Below, piece after piece: positions 48,601 to 56,941 of a stretch of DNA of 64,000 nucleotides. The notes below the pieces were generated by a model. The model was given only the letters and a program-made list of their open reading frames with translations, had not been told where the DNA came from and searched no databases. Source of the stretch: Allacma fusca (Eukaryota; Arthropoda; Collembola; Symphypleona; Sminthuridae); assembly GCA_947179485.1 (NCBI GenBank), contig OX359245.1, forward strand, positions 20,447,067-20,511,066, written 5' to 3'. Positions within the stretch are counted from its first letter, which is position 1, and every line of letters starts with the position of its first letter. The position numbers and the translations under genes were made by a program.

Positions 48601-49541
48601 CTACGTCTGAATTTGAGAAGACGTTCTATAAACAGATTGTAAATAACGTATTTGGAAAATCGGTAGAATCAGTTAGAAATAGAACAAAGATTCATGTCAT
48701 AACTAAAAATAAAAATTCAAATTGCAGACACAGTGATAGAGTTTTAAATTTTTCTAGAAAATCCTCTTTAAAGGACATTATCATGGTAACTCCCAATATT
48801 GCTCTATTTGTCATGGCAAAAAGTAGCGTGTACTTAAATAAACCAATTTACACAGGAATTTCATGTTTGGACATTAGCAAAATTGTAATGTATGATTTTT
48901 ACTATAACTATCTTAAGGAAAAGTATAATAACGATAACAATTGTCAAGTAAAACTTATAGGTACAGATACCGATAGTTTAATGGTTAGTATAGTGAGTTC
49001 TAATCATAATTTAGATGTGTATAAAGATATGAGGGAAGATCATCATTTATATGACTTGTCTAATTTTAAACCGTGTAGAAATGTAAGTGCTAACTGGCAG
49101 CAGTTCTATTTAGAAACAAATAACAAAGTTAGAGGTGTTATAAAGGTTGTCTCAGCAGGGCATCCGATTAAGTCTTTCCGGTTCTTAAAATCTAAAATGT
49201 ATGCATATTTAACTTATGATGGTTTAATAGATAAGAAAGCTAAGGGTATACCACAGAGTCATGTCAAGAATCATCAAACGTTTGAAGATTTTGATATCGT
49301 ATTAAGGGAAGCGTCTGAGTCTAGGTTAGTTATATATAGAAAAATAGCTTCAATAGGACATAGGTTATATAATGTACAGGAGCAAAAGCGAGGGTTAAAT
49401 GCTTTTGATAATAAAAGGTTTCACAGTACGTTTAGTAATAGTTTAGCGTACGGTCATTTTGATATTGTACATTATAAAAAAATGGATGAATTTATAAAAG
49501 CAGGTGAAGATGCTATGAATATGATTAATTTGGATACATGA
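45651..49541 (+). CDS. Protein-primed family B DNA polymerase (pPolB)
   Basis: 1,296 residues. It replicates the element from terminal-protein-primed ends. Polymerase motifs: A DANALY (D826), B KQIVNNVFGKS (around N998) and C DTDS (D1106, D1108). Exonuclease: Exo II HNLCGYD (about 568-574) and Exo III YCKLDVTLLAD (about 723-733). The Exo I site reads SLDILES, so the two carboxylates (D401, E404) are one residue further apart than the usual D-x-E; proofreading may be altered. The long N-terminal part has the family block PLRGGTY. It also has a CCHC-type finger (C345, C348, H361, C365) and, from C519, a CxxC...HHDHFTH...CN segment like endonuclease-VII/HNH zinc modules. The start ATG at 45651 is the only suitable one. 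The ATPase gene follows 126 bases downstream on the same strand. Confidence 0.96.
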   Translation: MNSVRPQLVHQIRNDLKIFNTIKIIIHINVIFEKLDSEGNPQSIVKWMSSFPHIILHIDSIAQTLETIIQKLVLMIEDFCENGSGLVLIDIPILDMLITKYQPLRGGTYTKLPYLLENALDCSKKCLFVNVNNSASAFRQEKLSASQLRYKNATDLDSCFLFAIAAGIRDLNYSQDQMQRYRSIIRQLDLTGIHMPMTIEQVPRFERQNPFISVNIFGFKDEGITADHKDFNKLDSRQHSIQRRKMIHKRTFPLYISKKFNQGAISNNNNDIYGKRKHRAVVDKSRHYTIDLFMIIQKEREENLIDPSHKIPARVDDSVNEHYVLCRDLDSLFSNPETRNRVHLCRYCLESFRSPESLSLHIERCAVIGAQKAIFNSDPTAKIRFEAFNYMVPAPFVISLDILESKIVPKDPAKADRFGKLPNPHAYHFRPTATSGCREYTDEHIPCSYSYICVGPKGELRHKSTYHIQSDDENLMDVFFNDITTFSSTLIEEMECRQVEASTNRKYPSDMSAINKDICFFCQSIIHPWGEDGEKAVEHHDHFTHMYLGQAHSKCNIRASWCSKIPVVVHNLCGYDSHPIVTNLDHESIESISVIPLSTEKFLSIEINKNLVFIDSLKFLSSSLDKLVGVLGEKGSDKFKLTKEVFRQDYPAAADHENLLFKKGVFPYEAITSFADLQKKELPPIESFYSKLKDEHISPADYQHAQRVWEKFGIQDMGEYCNFYCKLDVTLLADVFQNFRNLFLSSFSLDPARFFSLPMISWQAALKYSKIELDYIRDNDMHIFLEAALRGGYAGSGSKRYADANNKYVPETYDPSKDCEYIMYWDANALYAKAMDSHLPTKNFAWLPESQVMYLSRTDNILNLADDGQEGYFFEVDLSVPEDKHNYFNDYPLAPQKRCVDIDEMSAHQVELQSDLKLPHGSMKVGKLIADLHPKIKYVVHYRALKKYIELGMSLDKVHRILKFEQSDWLRCFIDLCTERRKAATSEFEKTFYKQIVNNVFGKSVESVRNRTKIHVITKNKNSNCRHSDRVLNFSRKSSLKDIIMVTPNIALFVMAKSSVYLNKPIYTGISCLDISKIVMYDFYYNYLKEKYNNDNNCQVKLIGTDTDSLMVSIVSSNHNLDVYKDMREDHHLYDLSNFKPCRNVSANWQQFYLETNNKVRGVIKVVSAGHPIKSFRFLKSKMYAYLTYDGLIDKKAKGIPQSHVKNHQTFEDFDIVLREASESRLVIYRKIASIGHRLYNVQEQKRGLNAFDNKRFHSTFSNSLAYGHFDIVHYKKMDEFIKAGEDAMNMINLDT

Positions 49542-49667
49542 TGTAATAAAATGGGATTGTTGTTAATATGTATATTCTATGTGTAAACAAATAATTAAAA
49601 AACCCAAACTTAATACAAAATCATATAATTTCTATTTCAATCAATCATTTCACTGAATTGTTTCATC

Positions 49668-50318
49668 ATGGACGCACCTACGTTTGATTACACTCTGCAT
49701 GCTCCATTTAACTTTGTAATTTCGGGGCCTACAATGAGCGGTAAATCCCAGCTTACCAAAAGCATTATATCCCGAAGGAATGAGATCATTTTCCCTAACG
49801 TGGAGCATATCGTGTATTGCTATGGTATTGATCAGCCGAAGGAATTTGCATCAATGAAGCATCAATTCCCTGAAATACAATTCCAACATGGGCTGCCAAA
49901 AGAATTCGGCGACGATATGCTAAACCCATATCTTTATATATTGGACGACCTAATGGAGGAAGCTTCAAAGTCAAAAGATGTCATGCAGGCATTTGTTAGA
50001 GGAAGTCATCATCGGAATTGTTCCATTATTTTCATCACACAAAACTTTTTTCATGACGGGTTAAGACCTTTAACAACCAATGCCAAGTACATTTGCTTAT
50101 TCAAAAACCCAAGGGAAACTCAAGTCGTGAATAAGATTGGATGCCAAATGAACTGTGGGAAAAAGCATGCTCTGATGGAAGATGCGTACAAGCAGTGCAT
50201 TGCAGTTCCTCATGGATACCTTATGATCGATTGCAGCCAGACTCAAAATGATAATTATAGACTTAGAAGCAATGTATTTCCTGATTCAGATTGTATTGTA
50301 TTTATTAGTCCAAAATAA
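49668..50318 (+). CDS. A32-like DNA-packaging ATPase (FtsK/HerA superfamily)
   Basis: 216 residues. It is expected to drive genome packaging into capsids. Walker A GPTMSGKS is at residues 20-27, Walker B is YLYILDDLMEE around 86-96, and the polar sensor strand CSIIFITQNFFHDG lies around 133-147. Size and motif spacing match Polinton and virophage packaging ATPases. It is transcribed in the same direction as the polymerase, 126 bases downstream, and faces the spliced minus-strand gene, with only 15 bases between the two stop codons. Confidence 0.95.
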   Translation: MDAPTFDYTLHAPFNFVISGPTMSGKSQLTKSIISRRNEIIFPNVEHIVYCYGIDQPKEFASMKHQFPEIQFQHGLPKEFGDDMLNPYLYILDDLMEEASKSKDVMQAFVRGSHHRNCSIIFITQNFFHDGLRPLTTNAKYICLFKNPRETQVVNKIGCQMNCGKKHALMEDAYKQCIAVPHGYLMIDCSQTQNDNYRLRSNVFPDSDCIVFISPK

Positions 50319-50333
50319 ATGATTACAACTTAT

Positions 50334-51071
50334 TCAAAAATTCGTAAGAAAATGCGCAGCCATAATCTCGAAATCGCTCATCATCATGCTTATAGTATCC
50401 CGATTTTGCTTCAGAGTGATTTGATGCTCTCTGCATTCTTGACATGACCAGTCAATTTCAGCATACGTAGTATCCATAACCTTATCCCAGTCGCATTTAT
50501 CCTTGCATGCCGCACAACCGTTTGGGATCGGATCGGTCGAAATCCTGACAGCGTATGGCGATCGCTTAAACCTAATCTCGGCATTCTTCATTTTCGGTCC
50601 AATGATTTTATGAGATGCAATCTTGACAGGCTGGCTTGATTTCCGCTTGTTGCACTTATCTTTCTTGTTGCATGTCGACGAAGTACAGTCAGATTCCCTT
50701 GGAGGATTCTTGTCCCAGTCCGCCGTTCCGCAAACGTCCTGTCCTGTTGTACTGTCAGGGCGAGCTGTTTCATTAGCAGATGCCGATACAACTTCTGTAA
50801 ATTACAAAGTTAATTACTACCTCAACCTACATATTATACATGCTTCCGAACGAGGTACGAAGGAAGGGTGGGACGATGGGTAAGGTTTGGGTTTTTTTCC
50901 CTCCCCCTCTTTTTTCGCCAAACCGCAACAGAAGCGCGGCGGCGGCGGCGGCGGGGAGGAGAGCGCGCGTGGAGGAGATTCGGGATATCGCTGAGAACGG
51001 GACTTTGAAGACTTACTGTTGATTGAGTGTTCAATTTCCATTGCCGCTCTAACCAGCTGAGCTTGAGCCAT
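50334..51071 (-). CDS. Spliced cysteine-rich protein of the Polinton, unknown function
   Basis: Two exons, 51071-51017 and 50794-50334, join across a 222-bp intron with a perfect GTAAGT donor and a TTTACAG acceptor. They give 171 residues in one open frame, from MAQAQLVRAAMEIEHSIN to the end at AAHFLTNF. The C-terminal half has two CxxC-like clusters (CAACKDKC and CQEC), and the middle has a CxxxxxC pair in a basic stretch, suggesting zinc binding. Without the splice, the second exon lacks a sensible start. The intron holds a GCGGCGGCGGCGGCGG run. I do not recognise the family. A promoter-like sequence shared with the neighbouring gene lies about 190 bases upstream. Confidence 0.7.
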
Positions 51072-51263
51072 TATTGATAGCAATGTGGGAACTGTTTGAA
51101 TGTGAAACGAATGTGCAATGGTGATGGAGGTAGATCGATATTAGAATGTTGATACCGATTGTCAGAAAAAAGAAGAAAATTGGGATGATTATTGAAAAAG
51201 CCATGCGGATGAGATAAATAGAATGCTTGATGCTGGAATGACTTAAGAAATGCTTCATACGCG

Positions 51264-51276
51264 GTATTTATGCTCA
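51264..51276 (-). promoter_or_regulatory. TATA-like promoter motif, copy 1
   Basis: TGAGCATAAATAC on the minus strand, 193 bases upstream of the spliced cysteine-rich gene. The same 13 bases occur upstream of the DLS-motif gene at 52,315-52,327. Confidence 0.55.
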
Positions 51277-51317
51277 GAATAATGTGTTTATTTATTTATT
51301 TTTGTCATCGTACAAGG

Positions 51318-52061
51318 TTAAAAGTTTTCTGGAAAGTTTGGATTGCGATTGAATCCCCCGTTTAGCCTAATACGTTCGTCAACATGAGTCATGCAGTCGT
51401 GCAACGTATCATGTATGTCGCTAATACGACCCCGGCATGTATTATAGTAGTACACAAGGTTACTGATAATCTCAGGAGTCTGCTCAATCTTCCAATTAAC
51501 GCGCATCTTCTTCCCATTTAGAGTGGTCCGTTGAACGTTCATGAACAAACGTTGACCATCTTCTGAGCGAGAGTACCATACTTTGGGTCGATTAGGATCC
51601 TTGGGATGTCCATGAAGGAAGAAAAATGGTTTTCGATGAGCTTCATATAATTTGTTTGAGCCTGTTTCGTCTACACCACCCGTTTTTTCTTCAAGAGTAG
51701 GCTCGTTCAATTCTTCCGAAATAGTTTCTTCTGATGAGGTTCGCTTACGTGTTGTACTGTCAAGCTGAGTATCACGGCAATTTGCCGTTGCTGCATCAGC
51801 TTGCACGTCCAATTCGGGGGCCTTGGCAGCTGCAGATAGATCCATTGAACCTTCATTTACCGAGGGTTTAACTTTAATAGATAAATCCGTTGGAGTATCC
51901 AACTCATTAGCAGAGCCTACTTTGTTTTGAACGGATAAATCCATTGCAACATCAGATTCGAGGATCTTGCCTTTAACCGATAAATCCATTACAGTATCAG
52001 ATCGAGCGGTAGAGATCTCGCCTTCAACGGCTTTGATGCATTGGCTAATTTCCGTATCCAT
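51318..52061 (-). CDS. Protein with four DLS (CtBP-docking-like) motifs, E1A-like strategy
   Basis: 247 residues from the ATG at 52061 (context AAAATGG). DLS occurs at residues 26-28, 41-43, 59-61 and 74-76, spaced 15, 18 and 15, as VMDLSVK, AMDLSVQ, PTDLSIK and SMDLSAA. PTDLSIK (57-63) matches the consensus PxDLSxK by which adenovirus E1A and many cellular repressors recruit the co-repressor CtBP. After a Thr/Glu-rich linker (about 100-140) comes a compact C-terminal domain of about 100 residues (PFFFLHGHPKDPNRPKVWYS to HDCMTHVDERIR) that I do not recognise. The frame extends upstream to a TTG but has no ATG there. A 96-bp GT-AG intron (52,078-52,173, GTATGC to TTTTTTAG) may lie in the leader. 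Function is inferred from the motifs only. Confidence 0.8.
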   Translation of the reverse strand: MDTEISQCIKAVEGEISTARSDTVMDLSVKGKILESDVAMDLSVQNKVGSANELDTPTDLSIKVKPSVNEGSMDLSAAAKAPELDVQADAATANCRDTQLDSTTRKRTSSEETISEELNEPTLEEKTGGVDETGSNKLYEAHRKPFFFLHGHPKDPNRPKVWYSRSEDGQRLFMNVQRTTLNGKKMRVNWKIEQTPEIISNLVYYYNTCRGRISDIHDTLHDCMTHVDERIRLNGGFNRNPNFPENF

Positions 52062-52077
52062 TTTCTTGTTGAGTTCT

Positions 52078-52173
52078 CTAAAAAATTTGAACAGCGTAAA
52101 TAATAGCTTGAACGTTTTCAATATACAACCTTGCATTGCATTAATGATATTAAATTTGAAATCAAACGCATAC
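52078..52173 (-). other. Possible 96-bp leader intron of the DLS-motif gene
   Basis: Donor CCAAG|GTATGC at 52,174/52,173 and acceptor TTTTTTAG|A at 52,078. The length is a multiple of three without a stop, so both retained and spliced forms stay open. Because no upstream ATG exists, it most likely affects only the 5' leader. Confidence 0.45.
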
Positions 52174-52314
52174 CTTGGAAGATTTTCTTGGAGTAGCAGT
52201 TGTTTTAATGAGGATAATATTGATTGCAGTATCAAAGAGTTATTGAACTCTAGTGTATATTATACGACTTGAGATGTCAGAGGCTGAATGATACAAAATG
52301 TAACAACAAGCGCT

Positions 52315-52327
52315 GTATTTATGCTCA
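52315..52327 (-). promoter_or_regulatory. TATA-like promoter motif, copy 2
   Basis: TGAGCATAAATAC on the minus strand, 254 bases upstream of the DLS-motif gene's ATG and identical to the motif at 51,264-51,276. CATAAATAC is a plausible TATA element. A shared cassette suggests the two accessory genes are expressed together. Confidence 0.55.
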
Positions 52328-52483
52328 ATTTCATATATTTTTAGAAATAGGACCTTGAAATTACAAATATGTAAACCCTTAGTCAGCAAAGGAATATTCT
52401 CAAACGATCGTGTCATTAATTCTTGGCTACTTTCTTAAATCGTTTTGGGAGAGAATGTCCTCAAAACGATACATTACAGGTAA

Positions 52484-53416
52484 TTAATAATTAACTTTTG
52501 AAAGTTCTTGAGCGTAAAATCCCCCTTCCATATCTTCATTATCTTCCGGATCAGTTAAATAATACATACGAGGGTTCGAGTTCCCTATTCTGTTTACAGT
52601 AAAAACCTCTGGTTTAAATCGTTTCGAGTATCCTTTCTCAAACGTATTTTTATCAATAGAAATAAGAACACGATCTCCAACGTTAAACTGGGGCTTATCA
52701 TACGATTTTAATTCCTTATTTCCATACAGATGGAACCATACCTCCATTTCATTCTTGGAGTTAACATTTACTGGAGCAAATTTAGTGCTGGAATGAACAG
52801 TTGTATTATAATTCCGAACTAACTTTTGCAGAACATGAACGAATTTGTAGTTTTCTTTATGCTGAACATATCGACTTATTTTTTCCATAATAGTTCGATT
52901 AAATCTTTCAACGATGCATGCCTTCAGTTCAGATTGAACATGAAAAATTTCGATTCCGTTATTCACACAAAATTCTTTAAAATCTTTTTTAAACTCGCCG
53001 CCTTTGTCACATTGAATTCTTTTTGGCTGTCTTCCCGAATCTTTCAATATTTTCTTGAAAACTGTTAAAACATCTAAGCTATTTTTAGTTTTAACAGGGC
53101 GAACAAATGCATATTTACTGAACGCGTCGATGATGCTTAACAGATACCTGTGGTTATTATTGTTTTTGCTGTAAGCTGATATGTCTATTAAATCAATAAC
53201 CCACTGTTCGTCAATTCCATGGACCACGACCTGACGTCTTGGAAATTTGCGTATTGCAGGTTTGTTTTCAGCGTATGCTGGAATACCTCGTAAAATTCTT
53301 TCAATTGTAGATCTGCATTCGCCGCCTTTATAATGCTTCATAAAAGTACTTATGCCTGAAAAACTGCCCCTGAATTTGGGGTTCAAATACAGACGTTTTA
53401 TTTTTGCATCTGACAT
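52484..53416 (-). CDS. Retroviral-type DDE integrase (RVE) of Polinton class
   Basis: 310 residues. It inserts the element into host DNA. The order is an N-terminal GGxCRSTIERIL region (about 31-42), then the catalytic core with DLID (D75), IQCDKGGEF (D137) and ACIVERFNRT (E170), and a C-terminal SH3-like segment (FNVGDRVLIS and FKPEVFTV). All three acidic residues are present. Length and motifs match the integrases of metazoan Polintons, related to the C. elegans F54H12.3 protein. It lies on the minus strand and starts 125 bases from the divergent plus-strand pair. Confidence 0.95.
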   Translation of the reverse strand: MSDAKIKRLYLNPKFRGSFSGISTFMKHYKGGECRSTIERILRGIPAYAENKPAIRKFPRRQVVVHGIDEQWVIDLIDISAYSKNNNNHRYLLSIIDAFSKYAFVRPVKTKNSLDVLTVFKKILKDSGRQPKRIQCDKGGEFKKDFKEFCVNNGIEIFHVQSELKACIVERFNRTIMEKISRYVQHKENYKFVHVLQKLVRNYNTTVHSSTKFAPVNVNSKNEMEVWFHLYGNKELKSYDKPQFNVGDRVLISIDKNTFEKGYSKRFKPEVFTVNRIGNSNPRMYYLTDPEDNEDMEGGFYAQELSKVNY

Positions 53417-53540
53417 TGTCCAATGAAATTGTGTAAATATACTTTATAATATATGTGCATTACCTTATGTAAGCCAGATAATATTGGGAACTGTATAAGT
53501 TCACATGCACTGTTTTTAACTCTCGCAGCAAAAATCAGAT

Positions 53541-53861
53541 ATGAAGCGGTTACTTAGGCATAGAGCATTTTTAAAAAAATGCAAATGCAAACAGAATGTA
53601 AAGGATTGTCTTAATAAAGCTTCCAATGACGAAGTTAAAACTTTATCTGAATGTGCTCGCAATCTAATAATAGGCAATGTACCAATATCTGCAAGTACAG
53701 TTGACAGATTGCGTCCCTACAAAAAACATCTACGCGAGCTTTCGCAAAAATCTCTGTCATTGAGAAAAAAACGGAAAGTTCTTCAGAGTGGTGGCGGGTT
53801 CTTCATACCTATACTAGCTTCCTTGGCAACATCGTTGTTATCAAACGTGCTCGCGACTTAA
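53541..53861 (+). CDS. Small basic protein with hydrophobic C-terminus, Polinton conserved type
   Basis: 106 residues. A lysine/arginine-rich body ending LRKKRKVLQSGGGFF is followed by a hydrophobic tail (IPILASLATSLLSNVL). Proteins of this design, basic then GGG plus a membrane-active-looking helix, recur in Polintons and adintoviruses and are thought to be minor virion components. The function is not known. It lies 10 bases upstream of the next plus-strand gene, so the two are probably on one transcript. Confidence 0.75.
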   Translation: MKRLLRHRAFLKKCKCKQNVKDCLNKASNDEVKTLSECARNLIIGNVPISASTVDRLRPYKKHLRELSQKSLSLRKKRKVLQSGGGFFIPILASLATSLLSNVLAT

Positions 53862-53871
53862 TTTTGGTACC

Positions 53872-54507
53872 ATGGCTAAGCGCATGAAACTTATTCCAGA
53901 GTCGCTGTACAATGTGCTAATGTCAAAGACGAATGATATTATATCACCATCAAAGATATTAAATTCCACCAAGCTGACTAATGATGTAAAACAATCTCTA
54001 TACGGTAAATATGCCAGACAGATGAGAAATAAAAAACACTATGATGACAATCACCCCTTCCTTGTTAAGTTGGTTAAGCAGCAAACTAACGTGAACCCGG
54101 CATCATTCGACAAACAACCCTCGCTTCTCAACGGGCCTCAAGATGATGAATCTGTGTATGAATCTCTGATTGATTTCAAAGAAGGCATTCCTCAAACTAG
54201 TGAATCTCTTATTGATTTTAGTCAAAATATTCCTCAACCGAATGAGAGCATGGATGTTGATATATCCCCTATAAGGGAATATTATCAAAACAAAGCGAGG
54301 CAACAGCCAAAACGAAACATGGATTTTGTTAGAGCCCATAATCTAACAACAGGAAAAATCGCCGGACCTATACCAAAGCGTAGATCGCTAAGACTTTCAC
54401 GAGTTGATGCATTGTCTCTTCCTGGACCTAAGAAAATAATAGATAACGCGCAATATGGTAAAGGAAACATGCGCAGAATACTATCCAAATGGAAAAATTT
54501 TGATTAA
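53872..54507 (+). CDS. Polinton-conserved protein of unknown function, probable minor virion protein
   Basis: 211 residues, start ATG in good context (ACCATGG). It opens MAKRMKLIPESLYNVLMS, a motif I associate with a recurring Polinton gene, with ILNS...DDVK-like helices to about residue 50. The middle has two imperfect copies of ESLIDF...IPQ at about 97-121. The C-terminus is basic (PIPKRRSLRLSR) and ends MRRILSKWKNFD. It is followed within 15 bases by the convergent protease gene. No enzymatic motif is visible. Confidence 0.75.
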   Translation: MAKRMKLIPESLYNVLMSKTNDIISPSKILNSTKLTNDVKQSLYGKYARQMRNKKHYDDNHPFLVKLVKQQTNVNPASFDKQPSLLNGPQDDESVYESLIDFKEGIPQTSESLIDFSQNIPQPNESMDVDISPIREYYQNKARQQPKRNMDFVRAHNLTTGKIAGPIPKRRSLRLSRVDALSLPGPKKIIDNAQYGKGNMRRILSKWKNFD

Positions 54508-54521
54508 AAAGTTTTATTTTA

Positions 54522-55049
54522 TTATTTTTTTTCAAACTTTGTTACATTCTGAATAATTGTTTTATTACAACAATTGTGTTTTAATAAATATTGCCTTGAT
54601 GCAATAAAATATGCTACATACTTGTCATTACGAGCAAAATTATTACTAAATTCACAATATATCTTCATAGAGCTGCAACGTTGTAGACGTTTGTACAAAA
54701 AATACAATACGTAGTTCCCGCATACAATTGAATTCCAATTTTGCAACTGTCGAATATTTTCTCTCACGCAAACCTTACATCGCATAGCAAAGATTTTAAA
54801 TTCCTTGGAATAATAGCTTATTCCGAAACCATACGAATCAAAAAACTCCAAACAGCTGCTTTTACTCTCTTTATAGAATGCTAGCCAATGATCCCCAGGT
54901 TTTGTACTAGGATCTGAATTAACCAATACACACAGTGGAAATCTGCTAAGTTTAACATGTTTTAATTCATCACATGATATTACATCAAATTTAGCATTTC
55001 TACGTTTACATATTACATTAAGATAATTATAAACTTCATCAGTATTCAT
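54522..55049 (-). CDS. Adenain-like cysteine protease (capsid maturation)
   Basis: 175 residues from the ATG at 55049; a longer frame starts at 55067. It is expected to process capsid and core proteins during assembly. Catalytic layout: GDHWLAFYK with His54, FFDSYGF with Asp71, Gln103 in LQNWNSIVCGNY and Cys110. This is the His-acid-Gln-Cys order of adenovirus protease and ULP1 relatives. Its start codon overlaps the stop codon of the capsid gene upstream (ATGA at 55,049-55,046), which also supports this start. Confidence 0.93.
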   Translation of the reverse strand: MNTDEVYNYLNVICKRRNAKFDVISCDELKHVKLSRFPLCVLVNSDPSTKPGDHWLAFYKESKSSCLEFFDSYGFGISYYSKEFKIFAMRCKVCVRENIRQLQNWNSIVCGNYVLYFLYKRLQRCSSMKIYCEFSNNFARNDKYVAYFIASRQYLLKHNCCNKTIIQNVTKFEKK

Positions 55050-56377
55050 GATTGCATGGCCTCGCACGAGTAATCAGTAAAGTATATTGATTTATTTTTG
55101 TCAATATTTAGAATACTCTGGGACTCTGTATAACAAAGAACCGTTAAAGGCACTGTTGTAGCGGTTCTAAACCGGAGCTCGATCTTAATGTTTCCAAATC
55201 TGGGTAGTGCACGCGCGTCACTGATTGGAGAGATCTCATATACAAACAATGCGCGGTTATTTGCAAAGTCGGAGGCGCTAAAATCAATACTTGCATCCTT
55301 GTTATCAATTCCAATAGCTCGGTAAATATTGCTAACTGCCTCTTGAATTCTGATACTGTCTGGCCTGAAGTCCACTTCCAAAGGATACGTCTCATTCGTG
55401 TCTCCATTTACTGATACATTTACATGTGATAAATCATAGTCGCCAAAGACGAATGGATTAGTTAATGGTGTGCCGTTTGCATTTGTGCTGGGTACAATGG
55501 CAAGTACAAGACGTTCGGGTAATTGTCCCCCTTTAAATACTCCCTCTTCAATTCTTGACAAGGTTCCAGTAGGCAATGAAAAGCTCTTTATATCCACTTT
55601 GTTTAAGTATAGATTTGCAACATCGCCTCCTTCCCATTGCCTTATATGTTCAATTGCTGCGGCTGCTAGTACTTTATGTCTTGTAACTTGTAGTTTTGCT
55701 TCCAAAATGCTTAGTCTGAATCGTCTTTGCACAGTTCCTTGAGCAGCTGCTGGGCAATGCAGCGCAAAAGCATCCGTAGATCGATGAAATACAATTTTTA
55801 AATCAACTCCGGGTGGCAAAAAATCCGGCTGAGCAAATAGATCCACATGGGGTCTACCAATTACTTCAAATTCTCTGCTACCATTACACATTGCATATCT
55901 CTCGCTATAAGAACTGTTATCAACAATTGATGTTGATTCACAGTCTGTGTTTTTAAAATATCCAGCACATTGCGATTGAGTTTCATTATATTCCTTGGAA
56001 AACAATAACAGTCTTTCGAACATGCATCTATAAGCATAGTAAGGGTTTGTCGGCGTAATCAATGTTTCATTCAAGTACACTGAACACTGTGAAAAAACAG
56101 AATGAAGAATATTGTTGACAGGTGCTACTAAAACTCCTGCAGCATTTACAGCATTTGCATTGTCTAATACCCTCATTCGTAAATACAGTCTTGTTTTACT
56201 AGGATCAATATAATGCGCGTCAGTACTATTAACAATAAATGTTAATGGAACAGCTGTTTCGGATAGTGGACAATTTGGATAAATATCGCATGATTGAGTA
56301 GTTAGAATGCTCATGTCATAACCCTCGCGTTTAAAAATATCCAGCTCACTTCGGAGAAAATGATGGTTTGCAGCCAT
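55046..56377 (-). CDS. Major capsid protein candidate (F54H12.2-like, double jelly-roll type)
   Basis: 443 residues. It is related to the widespread metazoan F54H12.2-like proteins encoded by Polintons, one of the two conserved capsid genes. Features are an SELDIF start (about 10-15), PLTFIVN, YIDPSKTRLYLRMRV, HSVFSQCSVYLNETLIT (around 90), and late IPTG-like SLPTGTLSRIEEG and GGQLPERLVLAIV. Strand-rich throughout, no signal peptide or membrane span. Whether this protein or the 496-residue neighbour is the hexon-type major protein cannot be settled by reading; both are expected capsid components. It lies 2 bases after the basic core gene and overlaps the protease gene by 4 bases. Confidence 0.85.
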   Translation of the reverse strand: MAANHHFLRSELDIFKREGYDMSILTTQSCDIYPNCPLSETAVPLTFIVNSTDAHYIDPSKTRLYLRMRVLDNANAVNAAGVLVAPVNNILHSVFSQCSVYLNETLITPTNPYYAYRCMFERLLLFSKEYNETQSQCAGYFKNTDCESTSIVDNSSYSERYAMCNGSREFEVIGRPHVDLFAQPDFLPPGVDLKIVFHRSTDAFALHCPAAAQGTVQRRFRLSILEAKLQVTRHKVLAAAAIEHIRQWEGGDVANLYLNKVDIKSFSLPTGTLSRIEEGVFKGGQLPERLVLAIVPSTNANGTPLTNPFVFGDYDLSHVNVSVNGDTNETYPLEVDFRPDSIRIQEAVSNIYRAIGIDNKDASIDFSASDFANNRALFVYEISPISDARALPRFGNIKIELRFRTATTVPLTVLCYTESQSILNIDKNKSIYFTDYSCEAMQS

Positions 56378-56379
56378 TA

Positions 56380-56919
56380 TTATGAAAAAATATTCCCCCC
56401 TCGTTTACGTTTTTTATGTTTGGGTTTTTGCTTCTTTAAGTTTAGTTTCAAGACACCGCGACCAGTCTTACGCTTTTTAGGAGTTTTTTTCTTGATTCCT
56501 CGTCCGATTTTTGCACTACGTTTAATTTTCTTATAACTGAATAGACGATCTTCATCAAGCTTTCGTTTCCGACAAAATCCAGACCCAGACTGATTAATAA
56601 CGTCATTTCCCACCCCTTTAAGTGCAGAGAGACCTCTGTCTTTCAATGACTCACGTAAAGGACGACCACCTTCCAATACATCTATAGCAACATTTTTTAA
56701 GGCCGCTTTTGTATGTGGTAGAATATACTTTGTCGCAAAAGGTATTAACCGTCTGGCAATAGATCCAAAGAATGATCCCAAACCACTGCCCTTCTGGCGA
56801 ATATTTGATCCTCGATAAAACAGTAATCCTCGACCATATTGAACTCCATACCCATATTGTGGCGTGTGAATTCTATAAAACTTACTCTCTTTATCAGAAC
56901 ATTTGTATGTTTTCACCAT
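56380..56919 (-). CDS. Basic virion core-like protein with membrane-active-type segment
   Basis: 179 residues from the ATG at 56919, chosen because the longer frame would overlap the upstream gene by 77 bases and this one leaves a 22-base gap. It starts MVKTYKCSD. A GSGLGSFFGSIARRLIPFA amphipathic segment (about 43-61) follows, then a GGRPLRESLKDRG block, and a very basic C-terminal half (KKTPKKRK, KKQKPKHKKRKR). The design resembles adenovirus core/penton-release proteins and the corresponding Polinton gene: DNA condensation plus membrane lysis. The function is inferred from composition and position between the two capsid genes. Confidence 0.8.
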   Translation of the reverse strand: MVKTYKCSDKESKFYRIHTPQYGYGVQYGRGLLFYRGSNIRQKGSGLGSFFGSIARRLIPFATKYILPHTKAALKNVAIDVLEGGRPLRESLKDRGLSALKGVGNDVINQSGSGFCRKRKLDEDRLFSYKKIKRSAKIGRGIKKKTPKKRKTGRGVLKLNLKKQKPKHKKRKRGGNIFS

Positions 56920-56941
56920 TATTGTTTCTTCATGCGCAGCA

